This document shows, piece after piece, positions 1 to 12,269 of a DNA stretch of 64,000 bases. The stretch is from assembly GCA_015039365.1 (NCBI GenBank), contig WION01000015.1, positions 372,001 through 436,000 of the forward strand. Reading direction: 5' to 3'. The DNA comes from Amanita rubescens (taxonomy: Eukaryota; Basidiomycota; Agaricomycetes; Agaricales; Amanitaceae). A program made the translations under genes and the position numbers. Numbering within the stretch: position 1 is the first letter of the stretch; every line of letters starts with the position of its first letter. The notes under the pieces were generated by a model. The model worked only from the letters and a program-made list of their open reading frames with translations, had not been told where the DNA came from and did not search any database.

Positions 1-1796
1 TCGTTCTGACTTGCTTCATTCTTTGCAGGTGTCACCATGTATGTTTCACGTGCTCCCCGACGCTTCCGGAAACATCGCTGACCTGACTCTTTTTTAGTCA
101 ACCCAAGGATCTTGCGTTGGCCAGGCGCCTCCGCGGTGAGAGAACGTAAAGCAAATGACGAATGTGTCGCTACTATCTTGAACACTCTAATCGTGTATAG
201 AGGGTTAAGGTTTCCTTGATCCTCCGATGAACGACGTATGTACGTGATTAGCAGTGAATGTTTCCCGTTTTCTTTTTCTCTCTGTACTGTGTCTGTACAT
301 CGCTATGGTGCTCTAGTATGATTCATCGATGTCATCCCTACTATATGTTCTGGGCTCATATGCACTTTCCTATATGCGCCTAATAAGATTGACTTATGCA
401 CCATTGTGAGAGCGTGCGACCCTGGCCGCCAGCCTCAGTCTCTACACTCAATCCCATTCTATGGAACGTGAGTATAGATCTATTTACGTGGCCACAATTG
501 CTGTACCAGTCTCATTGTTCGTGGTTCATTAGGGAATCCCGAATCCGTCATATGTGAGTGGCGACACAGCTTCGGTTCCGCAGTGCGCAATGTGACAGCA
601 ATCTATTTCAGGCTCACATGTTGCGTCTTATGTGGGACAGGCCCTCGGAGTGCAAGTATTACTCTATGATATGTTAAGTAAGTACTACTAACGGATCAGG
701 ACAGGAAGGACCCGAATGCAGCCTGCTTCGAGTCCAAGTTTGTAAAAGACCGTCATGTTACGCTTTCATCGGTTCTGCTAAAGCCGGTTCAGAAGCATCG
801 GCCCCAGTGACTTTGCGTGCCGCAGTAAGAAAGGGAGTTTCTTACGCGGACCCGATTTCTCCGCATGACGTGTATGTATTATAATTTATATGAACTTCCA
901 ACAAGGTACGACTCGTGAAGTCCATGCGTATCAAAGATGCTGACGCAATGATTAAGGTTATTAGGAAACATAAACGGCAAGTCCATAAGATACAGTTCAT
1001 GCGCTCCATGTGTTGATCTTGTTCTCGCCGCGACTAGGGAGTCAAACCTAAACTTAGCGGTAGTAAACATTAATGAGCGTTTGCTCACCCCTGCTTCGAT
1101 ACAAGCGGGGTGTTTCAAAGACAAAGCGTCAAACTCTATTAGCCTCCTCCAAACGTGAAACTTGGCGGAACTAACATATACGCCTACTTGGATCAACTAG
1201 TTGTTGATGGCCCGGGAACGTCGATCATTTCACGCCTTGTACTAAACATGTGCATTCCCACAGTAAGATAATACGGAAGGTAAGAAAAAAGAGCTGTGCA
1301 GTAGTTCTTTTCGCAAAGTGGCATTTATTTTGTCCTCATGTGTCCCCTTAGGTGAATATTCACCCCGCAGAAAATGATCATCTCGTGGTGGCGATTTTCC
1401 AGACCTCGCTGAGGCTACAAAGTAGCAGGTTGAGTGATCCTGTCGAAGAGCCGAGACGAATTCGGTCCTTCGGTGTCTTCGAGAATGGAAATTACCATCA
1501 CTCGTGTCTAGCAGCGCTGGAAAAGATGAAACAACACGCCGACTACACGAGACTGTCCAAACGTTCAGAGAGCTGTGAAGATATATTTGTAGTTCGATCG
1601 TTTCTTTGTTGCTCGACTAGACATCCAGCACAAATTCGTCGCCGAAAGCACGTATTTAACGTCTCGGCAAAGTTGAGAACTCCCCTCAAGTTCACACTCG
1701 AAGCATCCGATCAAAGTTCCTTTCTACATACCGATCATATTAGTATGTTCTTTCCCTCTCGCTTAGTGGATGATACTGACGGAAGCAAGCTACGAC
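1..1796. other. No supported gene
   Basis: I see no recognisable protein family, RNA gene or clear exon chain here. A 159-codon open frame at 1352-1831 has no family resemblance and overlaps the start of the next gene, so I leave it out. Confidence 0.4.
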
Positions 1797-2270
1797 ATGT
1801 CGGGATCTACTCCCACTACCGTTATTGTTAATGAAAAGGCGGGTGATGACTTGCCTAAAGCCAACTCCAATGTCAGAGACTGTAACCGAGACGACAACAC
1901 CACCTCAAGTAGTCCTGTTGATAACGGGCGAACTAATGATAGTAGGAACGGTCAAGGAGGGTGGAGGAATAACGACAACAGTGATAACAAAGGGATCATC
2001 GCTGGAGATAATTCCACAAATTTGTTGAATAGTGGCCAACATTCAGCCGCAAACATGCTCGGGAATACTTCATATGTTACGCTCACTGATTCCACGCTTA
2101 ACAACGTCTCGGGTGTCCTCAGTAAGCTCGTTTAGCATATCAACGTATCAACCACTCAACAAGGGACCAAAGGTAATCTGTCCATTAATCTTGGTCCACG
2201 GAACGCCGCCACTAACAAGGAAACTGGTTGGAAAAGTATGTCTGCTCCCTGCTTTGTTATGAAAAAATAA
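1797..2270 (+). CDS. Asn-rich small protein with NLR-type N-terminal motif, copy 1
   Basis: About 140 residues in two exons (1797-2121 and 2173-2270), joined by a GTAAGC...AAAG intron; the exon sum is a multiple of three. The protein is rich in Asn, Ser, Gly and Asp with no predicted membrane segment or signal peptide. It carries a GIIAGDNSTN stretch followed by a 19-residue segment, NMLGNTSYVTLTDSTLNNV, and then the intron. The same order and the same intron position recur in the two following genes, so these are tandem paralogs. A similar segment sits at the N-terminus of the NLR at 59.7-63.4 kb. The function is unknown; I infer a beta-arc or amyloid-like assembly segment from the alternating hydrophobic/Asn-Ser-Thr-Gly pattern. 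The last exon could instead be cut by another intron starting near 2237. Confidence 0.5.
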
Positions 2271-2278
2271 GTGTAAGC

Positions 2279-2862
2279 ATGACAGGTAACCAGGCCCCCG
2301 ACCCTACGGCGGGTAATAACGACACAGGGGGCGGAACCAATGATGTTGGTGGGCGACATAACTTCCCTGGTGGGCCCACCTCCCTATCTATATTTGATCA
2401 ATCTAATGCGTCCCTAGGCCCTGGTAGAAAGTGCCATTTCCCAATGACCATAACTTTGCCCACGCTGACCTAGATGACAATAGGCTTACCGAAGATACTA
2501 TTACTTCTGGTGAGATGGCTACCACTATCAAGAATGCGTTTCATGACACCATTTATGAAGGCGAAACGAAAGAATCTGACAACGGACCATATGGCAGATC
2601 CAATACAGGAGATTGGTCGGGAAACAAGAACACGAATAACACCGGGATTATAGCGGGCAATGGCTCAAAAAATACGGTCAACAACGGTCCTTCCATCACA
2701 GCGAACATGTTTGAAGGCGCATCTGGCATCACTCTCAATGGAGGCACGTACAACAACGTTGCGGGCGGCAACGGTAAGCTTGTTCTTGCTACACGTATGC
2801 ATACCAACTTAATAGATACAGTTTGCGCAGATGGGCACCCCAAGAAGACAAGAACAATATAA
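2279..2862 (+). CDS. Asn-rich small protein with NLR-type N-terminal motif, copy 2
   Basis: Three exons (2279-2423, 2474-2773, 2831-2862) with GT-AG introns sum to 477 nt, giving 158 residues. Both introns keep frame, and the second (57 nt) can also be read through without a stop. The N-terminal exon is Gly/Asn/Pro-rich. The middle exon contains a GIIAGNGSKN stretch, then NMFEGASGITLNGGTYNNV, then the conserved donor GTAAGC. This copy is the closest of the three to the motif that I associate with the N-termini of Agaricomycete NLR-like proteins. It starts 9 nt after the stop of copy 1, so the spacing is very tight. No enzyme domain is visible. The short last exon ends in a basic tail (KKTRTI). 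Confidence 0.55.
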
Positions 2863-4412
2863 TCTTGCAGGGTACGTCGATGAATCCCATTATCGATCAC
2901 GAATGGGGGAGTATGTTTCGTGTGGTATTTGTGTGGCTGGTCATGATTATATATTGTTCGATACCCGCTATTCAGGCTTTTTTTTTGTTGGTGCGCTGTT
3001 CGTTGTCACATGTCACGTATTTATAAATATAATCCTCGTCACACTTTCTCGGACACTCATCGACACGAGTCCTAGAGCCTTCCCGAAAGTCGATCTTATT
3101 GGTCCTGCAGTATTCTCATCGACTCCCTTCTATGGAAGACAGCCAAGCATTTCTCAGAATATTTTCGAACTCATTCATCGCTTGTTCTTTTTCTGCGAGA
3201 AGAGATCTACTTTTTGATCTTGATGTCAGAATGAACTTGGACGGACCGCGTGTGATATGACACCGGTAGATCAATGTCCGTGATGTACATGTACCAGAAA
3301 CTTGAATCTTTTCATGATCTGGCCACGGACAGAAGGACGAACTCGGGGAACATGCACGTGTTATGCATCAAAAGTTCGAGTGGAGTCTCGGTTTTACCGG
3401 TCACCCGATAGACGCTTCACCCAGGTCATTCTCATCTGCTTATCGACGAAGCGCTTATACTTACCATCTTTGTACTTTGGAGATGATTCGGTGACACCAG
3501 TATTTTTTTATTCTCGGACATTTCCTTGGACCGACTTGATATTCCCACAAACTTTGCACACGGGTGACTTACCAAATAGGAGGATTTTCGCCTGGGTGTC
3601 CTCACGAAATAAAGGAGAACGTATTCCTATCATGCTCGTCTGAGCCATATTGCGAAAGGTGTGTCATCCGGTATCAACTTGGTCTAGGGGGAGGGACGGG
3701 CGCTGTGCTGTTTGGCGGAGTCACAATTATGTTACCAGTGCCACCTTCCAAATTCCTGAATGGCGCCGGAAGGAGGTGATACGTATCGAGTATCACAGGA
3801 TCCCGTTGCCCTTGTTTTCTATGTGGATAACTTGACGCTGAGGTGATCGCAAAGTTAACTTGAACTTTGATCAACAGTTGCCTTGTAGTAACAACTTGTA
3901 CCGCCGTGGCCCCAAAGTGGCACGTGAAACACTTTTCATGTCTTCCGTCTGCTTGTTCTTCAAGCGGCCCCAGCAGGCATGCTCGGACGTTGATCAAGAG
4001 GTTACTATTATGAGCACAATAATAAAAAACCGCAGCCAAAGCAGTGGGGTCGTGCACGAGGGAGACGCGCGATTTCCCTCATGTCGGCAGGCGCTAACAT
4101 CATTTATACGCAGCATTGGCACTACCCCATATAGCTGCTATGTTTCCTTTAACTGTGTACACCTAGAGTGGACTACCAATTCGATTATTTTGGGACTGCG
4201 CACTGACACCTGTCCTTGTACTCGAGTTGTCCGATCATTTTAGTCCGACAAACGCCAATGAACCTAATATCTCATGTAGATATTTAAGCCCTAGCTTGAG
4301 GCTGAAAAATTTCCCCTCAACCCAGCGACATCTCTCAGTCCTTCACAATTAGCTTGTGCGTATCTTGTTCATTGTTTTAACACTAACGCGCCTGACACTT
4401 CGTCCTAGTATA
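2863..4412. other. No supported gene
   Basis: Several open frames of 60-130 codons exist on both strands, but none shows a family pattern or consistent splice signals. The stretch separates copies 2 and 3 of the Asn-rich family and may hold a decayed gene I cannot recognise. Confidence 0.35.
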
Positions 4413-5040
4413 ATGTCGAATAACCGCATCACGTTTGCAGGCGAGGCCACCTTCGCTGAATCGACTGGTAATATATTCGGATCGAATAATGCGTCTACAA
4501 CCAATTCCCACAATACAACCGGCAATGGCACTGTGCACGAGCCTCAAGGTATGATCTTTTGCTGGTGGAATCAAACCTGCTGATTGTCCGTAGTCGTCCC
4601 GCAAAACGATACTAACCACGTCTCTTTCGGCAGCAACGCCAACTTCTCTGGATCGAACGGTACCATCTTCGGATCAGGAAACCAGTCTACCAACAACTCG
4701 TACAATACGACCAACGATGGGCAGGCAGCGCATAATACGGGTTCACACAATACCAACCATAATCATCATGGAAATAATCATACCCAGAATATCAACGTCG
4801 GTAACAGGCAGCAGCAACAGCCAAACGAACATGGGTAATGATAACAGCCACAATTCTGGTATCATTGGGAACGGCCACAACAACATTGCCAACGGGTCCA
4901 GCGCTAACGTGCTCAACGGCGCCAAGAACGTCAACATCAGTGAAAGCATGATTAACAACGCTGGCGGTAATCCGTCGAGGAGTAACCGTAAGTTAATCTA
5001 GCATTTTGGTATCGCCACTGACGGAAAGGACTTCAATAGG
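4413..5040 (+). CDS. Asn-rich small protein with two pseudo-repeats plus motif, copy 3 (frame break)
   Basis: Exon 1 (4413-4548) and exon 2 (from 4594) each encode one copy of a ~40-residue repeat: first NRITFAGEATFAESTGNIFG, then NHVSFGSNANFSGSNGTIFG. Each is followed by a run of Ser/Thr/Asn. A His/Asn/Gln-rich linker follows, and frame 1 stops at 4836-4838. The downstream part, with NVLNGAKNVNISESMINNA and the same GTAAGT intron position as in copies 1 and 2, continues in the +1 frame. The gene is therefore either frameshifted near 4810-4835 or spliced in a way I could not place. After the conserved intron the frame closes quickly at about 5040. The paired pseudo-repeats resemble the two-repeat layout of HET-s-type prion domains in shape, not in sequence. 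No function is assigned. Confidence 0.45.
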
Positions 5041-5189
5041 TCAAGGTAACTCCCGCGAGCCGCAGGACCAGGGGGACTTACAGGACATGGTTTTTTGGTA
5101 ATAATCACGAGTATGAAAGGCAACAGCTGGGGTTAGAGGCAAATAATAGTGTCGAGAATGTTGTACGAGTATATTGTTGAGTCGTTGTA

Positions 5190-5880
5190 CCAGCCGTTGT
5201 TCCATTCGTGGTAAAGCATGTTTGTTCGTTCCATATGCCGATAAAAGTTATCTTCCATGGAAAGCACTTCATCAAGGAAGCGAGAGCTTTGGACGCAGTG
5301 TTTACCACGAAGTCCAGCATGTAACGCGTCCCTTGGCAATATGGTGGGCTCAATCAGAATACGCCCACAAGTAGCATATTGAAACGGCAGTAATGGGATA
5401 CGAGTATCAGATGAACGTCCGGATCAATAGAGACACGAAACGTCGCCCACACAGCAGCTGCGCCGGCTGAGGAGTCACGACCAAGTAGAATTCTGGCCTT
5501 ACGTACTATATGGCTGGCATGTGCATGCCGCGTTGGCAGACACACCGGCATTTGCAAAAATATGAATCAGAACTGTCGACTGCCAAAAGAGAAAGTATTG
5601 CACAACCCCATCGGGTTTGAGCGCCTCGCGGGCGGTGGCATCCCCCGGCGGGTGGTTTTTCCAATCGAATGATCATACTTCAACTTGCACTTGATGAGCA
5701 GCGCTTTTATGTCGCTGTTTGTAGAATGTTCGGTTTATAGGTAGCTGTCACCGTTCCGCTCGTATATGTCACCCTAGTAACATCATACGCATGTATGAGC
5801 CAGAGGCTCACGGGAGCCTATACCGTGCGCGAATAGGAGAATAAAACTTTTTGAACTCCTAGGCTGGTGGTGTAAGCACG
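5190..5880 (-). pseudogene. Decayed copy of the adjacent alpha/beta hydrolase
   Basis: The minus strand carries recognisable pieces of the intact hydrolase at 6259-7575, in the same order: a nucleophile-elbow relic (ILLGRDSSAGAAAV, where the intact gene has LLLGHSAGAAAV), a following LLVGV stretch, and ALASLMKCFPWK (intact: ALAYFMKRLPWK). The pieces lie in different frames and stops interrupt them. The conserved exon-1 edge near 5820-5870 is also visible as a nucleotide match to 7381-7440. This is a tandem duplicate that has lost coding capacity. Confidence 0.6.
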
Positions 5881-6258
5881 ACAAACTGGGATGCGCAGAT
5901 GATGCCCATGCCCACGTCATGTTATGCGTCATGATTTTCCTTTCCTGTATCTTTGCTTCTTTGTCTTTCCCATGAATCAGACTTGCCGCGCGCTTCGCCT
6001 ATGGATGGCCTGGGTTTGATGAAAAACACCGGCCGTTGCTCCATTCGTTGTAATGCATGCATCCTGTTCGTACTCTCAATCTCCAATTCACTTCCATATG
6101 CCCACTACAACTACACATCAATAAACTACATCTATATTATGCACATCAAAGTCTCGATCGAAGAGAACAAAAGTTGCGCGTGTTATCCAAGATCTCGCAG
6201 ATCGAATCCGCTAATCGATCAGGCTGTTCCTGAAGAACCTAACAATATGGTCATCGAT

Positions 6259-7575
6259 TCAAAGTCCGCGAATAAGAGTCGCATGTTCGCGTACCATATG
6301 CCCAGCGTGTTTTACACGACTAACAGAAGCAACGAACCGACCCTGTGAAGTGTCGCTCAAAGAATCCTTGATGAAGTCCGGCCTATAAGGAAAGACATCA
6401 CCGTCAGTGATTACGAGGAGGGAAGGAAAAGAAAACACTTCAGGACGAACACGAGGTCATCGCGTGCACCAAAGATGAGGTGTATGGGCAACGAATGACA
6501 TAATCGAGTGATGAGAGTGGCACCCTCGAAGTGGGGTTCCGTGTCACCGTATGAAACGGCTTCTTGCCTTCGGTCGCATTTGAGCTTGGCGCCATCTCCT
6601 GTTTCCTCTAGTCCGTAATCCTGTCACGTTGATTTGGGTAATAAGACGCTGGACCGCAGTGGCGATAAAGGTTGGGTGGAGACGTACTACTAGCGAATTG
6701 GACAATCCTCGGGTCCCATGTCTTCCATGGTAGGCGCTTCATAAAGTAGGCGAGAGCTTCGCTCCTTGAACGCCAGGTATCCCTGCGTGCAGAGGTCGTG
6801 TTCACCTGCGAAATCTATAGAGGCTTTCCGCTCTTCATAACGCGAGTAGAATACGTCCTTTGACGCCATGGTAGGCTCGATAAGGACAACGCCGACAAAT
6901 GGCATATTGGCGATTGGAAACTCTTTCGTTGATATCAACCTAGAATGAGCGGCAAATGGATCAGGTGAATGTGTGAATCGATAGAAATGTGAAAGAAAAT
7001 CGCGTACACAGCAGCTGCGCCGGCAGAGTGACCAAGAAGAAGGATTCTATGATCTTTCATATATGGCGTGCGTACAAATGCTGCGATAGCAGACGCCCAT
7101 TCATTAGCAGCTTCTTGCAAAGACTAAAATCAGAAACATAAAACTCCCGAAAAAGAAGAATATCCCACAAACGCCATCGGGACGCGATTTGAGCGCTTCA
7201 CGGTTGAGGACCGCGGCATCTCCATGGTTTTGCCAATCAAACGACCATGCTTCTCGTACTCGGTGAGCAGCGTCTTTATGTTGTTGCCTGTGAAATATTT
7301 GGTTTATAGTCGGCTCCCATTGTTCTTTATCTACCTCTCTAGTATGTTACCCTGATATGTGCGTGTGTGAAAGGCGGAGACTTACGGGAACCGATACAGT
7401 GCGCGAAAAGGAGAGTTAGACCCTCTGAATTATCAGCTGAATTTCCAAACGTGTATCGCTTTGCAACGGTCTTGAGCTTTGATAACTTTGAGCTGACACT
7501 GGTGGAAGTGGGACAGTCGAATACGAATAACTTTGCTTGAAGATCAGACATGAGTGTACTACCCGAGGATTGCAA
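6259..7575 (-). CDS. Alpha/beta hydrolase fold protein
   Basis: Seven exons (7386-7575, 7173-7330, 7008-7123, 6855-6939, 6655-6805, 6451-6607, 6259-6382) give 981 nt, 326 residues. All introns are GT-AG and the sum keeps frame. The product is a single-domain alpha/beta hydrolase of a type common in fungi. It has an N-terminal LTLLFAHCIGSHKEQWEPTI segment holding the oxyanion-strand His-Gly region, the nucleophile elbow GHSAG, a cap-region LPWKTWDPRI segment, an acid-bearing strand IHLIFGARDDLV, and a C-terminal KHAGH segment with the likely catalytic His. There is no signal peptide, so the enzyme is probably cytosolic. Substrate unknown. The usual HG after LLFA reads HC here (FAHCIGS), a change in the oxyanion-hole region that might affect activity. 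A dead tandem copy lies downstream. Confidence 0.8.
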
Positions 7576-8675
7576 TCTGCCGGGGATAACGGCGAGTGAG
7601 AAGCTGGGAGAGACTGAGGCGGCGCTAGCTAGTGCATCAAGGGGAATCGGGAATGGCTGACGCTAACCGCCTTCACTAGTCATTTATAGCTATACCGGGC
7701 AGGCTGTTGCTAGAATCGTGTTACTGATTTGCGTGTGTGTGACCCCGCACCTCCCCGTTTTGGCCATGGCTCAGCCGCGTGTTTTCCACTGCGCTGTCAA
7801 TCTAGGTCTCGGTCATTACATGAGCATTGATGGTAGCCAATGAAATTGCGGCGTACAGCCGGTGAAAATGGCTTTACGATTGCGATTTTTTGTTCGCATG
7901 TGCTGAATCAGAGAACGGGCATACCGTTTCAAGTTACATATGTCCGGTGAAGGTTACCACTAGGATAAAGTTGGATTACGTATGTGCTTCCATAGCCAGT
8001 CTGGTGTAATTTGGCAGTTAGGAAAGTCTGCGCGCTGCGTCATATAAAAGGCAATATTCTTGAATTCTTGGGCTTGTGAGTAACGAAAGTGTTCGGGAGG
8101 TGCAGAGTCCACGAGAATTTCATTCGCAATCAACTTCTTTTCCGATCCAGAAATTGCGCTGCGCAATCAAGCGATGTATCAAGCAGGAGCCTTTTATACA
8201 ACAGCCTGAAATGCCACATTTCCGGGACCGACTGAATACTTTTCCATCCTATGCACATATGCGGGATGCCATATTAGTCTCTGTGAGCGATTCTAGCGGC
8301 GGATAAACGTACAGTTCCGCTCCGTGGCCTTGGCGAAGAAATGAATCATTAGTTCTTAGTTAATTTGATAGCGCTGCTTCTCCTGGCACGAGGCATGAGG
8401 ATAGTGGGCGTTTATCACCGAGCACCACTTAAGAAGAACGACGTGCGAGGAAGTAATACGTTAACTGAGAGCGCTGAGCAGCGCCTCGACGATGTGGCAC
8501 GTTGTGGAATTCATTCCTAGCTAGCCATAGTCATTCACTCCTTGCTCATGGAATGGCGTAGATCTTTTGTCTTGTATGCTAATACGAAAATACATGCATG
8601 AACGGGTAAAATCCTTCTCGATGCGTGTACAACTGTATGCGCGCATAGCACACAGCCTGATAATGGGCGATAGGA
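7576..8675. other. No supported gene
   Basis: This stretch lies between the hydrolase start and the 3' end of ubiquitin-eL40. It should hold the hydrolase promoter and the eL40 terminator. I see no coding signal. Confidence 0.45.
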
Positions 8676-9736
<1,061 letters not shown>

Positions 9737-11135
9737 ATGGCTCCGGTACCTGTCACTCAACCTGTCGACCATCTTGCAGGAGGTCAGGAAGGCGCTGCTT
9801 TTCAACAACCACCCCAGATTGAATATCACCCCAATGAAGAGCAATATAGAGCGAGGACTGCCCGAAGACTGGCTGAGAATCCATCTTTGACCAAATCCGC
9901 CCTACCTAAGGGGTTCCCGAAGAAAGTGGAATCACCACTCGTTTGGGAAGGAAAAGACTTTAAAGACGAGTCAGAGTGGGTTTATGAACTAACTCCTGAC
10001 CAACTCAAAGAGATAGACGACGCCGTGAAGCACTTCTGTTGTGAGTACCCGTTTATATGTCGATGAGCCGCATTCTGAACATTGTTGTTTAAAGCACTTG
10101 GCAAGCCTCTTGGATATGTTTCACCTTCAACATTCCCCCTTCCCAACGTTGGTCCTGTTCTACGCGGCCTTTCAAATGAACTGCACAATGGACGAGGGTT
10201 CTTCGTTCTTCGCACCATCCCTGTTGATAACTATTCCAGGGAAGACAACGTTTTGATATACGCCGGGATTTCTTCCTACGTCGGCGAATTACGTGGAGTG
10301 CAAGATCAGCAGACAAAAGCAGCCCTTAATCATATCAAGGATCTCACCCTTACGCATTCGAAAGCTGCTATTGGGACGCCTGCTCATACTACCGATAAGC
10401 AAGTATTCCACACAGATAATGGAGATATAGTCGCTCTTTTCGCATTAGATGTAGCGGCCCATGGCGGAACATCGCGAATAAGTAGTACCTGGAAAGCTTA
10501 TAATGAGCTTGCCGCGACTAGACCTGATTTAGTCAGGACACTTGCCGAACCTTGGCCACTTGATGGGTTAGTTTCATGCCACTTCTCCACCAATCCGTAG
10601 ACGCTGACGCGACTCTTGTCAGATTCGGCGGGAATCCCGCTTACATTGAACGCCCTCTTCTCTACTACCTTGACGACAGAATCCTCATTCAGTATGCCCG
10701 GCGTTATTTCACCGGCTTCCTAGGTCTTCCGCGCTCGCCTGGTATTCCCCCGATTACAGAAGCCCAAGCTGAAGCTCTAGACGCCTTGCATTTCATGGGC
10801 GAGAAATTCAATCTCGGGCTCAACTTTCAGAAAGGCGACATACAGTACATCAACAATCTTAGCGTTTTCCATGCACGAGACGCTTTTACGGATACCCGGG
10901 AACATACGTAAGTTCGGTACGATGTAGCTCGTGAACTTGAAGCTAACGACTTTTGCAAATTGTTACTAGCCGCCATTTGCTACGATTGTGGTTGCGCAAT
11001 GAGGAGTTGGCATGGAAGACGCCCAAGGAGCTTCAACCTCGCTGGAAACAGTTGTATTACTCCTCTGCACCTGAGGAACATAAGTTTCCGCTGGAACCAG
11101 TTATCAGGGATGAGGCAAGGGGCAGAGCGAAATAA
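9737..11135 (+). CDS. TauD/TfdA-family Fe(II)/2-oxoglutarate dioxygenase
   Basis: Four exons (9737-10040, 10095-10566, 10623-10907, 10970-11135) sum to 1227 nt, 408 residues. The fold family is recognised from the jelly-roll core. The first iron ligands lie in VFHTDNGDIVALFAL (the H-T-D pair), the distal His in NNLSVFHARDAF, and the 2-oxoglutarate-binding Arg in RHLLRLWLRN. An N-terminal ~100-residue extension is typical of fungal members. Such enzymes hydroxylate or cleave small organic acids, sulfonates or secondary-metabolite precursors; the substrate cannot be read from sequence. The next gene downstream is another non-heme iron oxygenase on the same strand. All key residues are present and the gene looks functional. 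Confidence 0.88.
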
Positions 11136-12269
11136 ACATGATCATTGTTCGATTATATGACAAGTGAATGCAAACTACGCATCTAAACTAGTGTTATCAG
11201 TGACTATACAATGCACAGCTGCGGCGCGGAGCCATCATATGAACTGCGCCATATTTACTTCCTGATGGGCCCATGCGGCAACGTTCATAATTAAGGATGC
11301 AGTGGTGGGGTCCTGGTGGCCTCTGAATCCAGTATCTGCTACTCACTCCACCGAATTCAGACAAGCTCTGCTTCGTTCCAATCGGTTGCGCAACTTGACC
11401 GAAGATTAAAGCCGAGGATCCATTTCAATTGCCTAATTCCGCTCTTCCTGGTGATGGCGGCAGAAGGTTAGATTCACCACTTGGTTGAAAAGGCGACGAC
11501 GGATAGCGTTCCATGCGTTATTAAACCGGCTTTTTGTTTAATCTTGAACGCTCACCTAATATCCTACCGATCAAGAAGCTCAAGCTTTATTCCCCGCATT
11601 TCTGGCATTCAACCCCGCCTCGAAACTTTTCGTTCCGGTAAAGTGGCACACAGTACTCCTCGAGTCTAGCGCCTTCCAGGAATGAGGCGGTTTTGCCGAT
11701 ACGCGTTGGTCTGGTGCTATACGTTTAGGTTAAGATGTGAAATGTAAGGTCGAACATGCTTTTTGCTCGCTAAAGTAGCAGTCTCTGACGAACGTCTCTT
11801 CTCAGAGCCAGTGGTTGCTGATGATAATCGCCTTCAAAACGCAAGGTTGAGTCGCTATCCTTGATAAGCGAAAATAAGGTGGTGATAGTCGGGGGTGCGA
11901 ATTGAAATCTCAGTTGGCCGACAAACGCGATAAACTCTCTCGGCTTAATTTAGGGTTGAATGAGCCAATCTTCTGGACTGGCCGCATAACCTTCTTCCTG
12001 ATAGATACCAAACCCTGGAGCGCGGTAATAGCCTATACACAACCAATCCGCTCATCCTGGCTCCTCAGGTGACCATGATGCGAGTGACGTCGGAACAAGA
12101 AGATGACAAGGTTCAAGGCTCCACTCGACTAACGTACTGCATACCATTCGAAATTCTACGTTAGTCAGCCAACCTAACGCTATACGGAGCTGACAGCAAG
12201 CAAGCTGAAAGGTATTAAACCATGCGTCTCGCTGTTCGCATTTCACAATTGACACATGCCCACCTGTAG
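11136..12269. other. No supported gene; 5' exon of next gene likely inside
   Basis: The following oxygenase needs an upstream exon with the start codon, because its first visible exon begins at an acceptor (CTGTAG at 12264-12269) and an in-frame TAG precedes it. I could not place that exon. Otherwise I see nothing coding here. Confidence 0.35.

Noticed and set aside
1352..1831. 159-codon plus-strand frame upstream of the Asn-rich genes
   Set aside because: No ATG in good context or family pattern, and it runs into the start of copy 1 in another frame.
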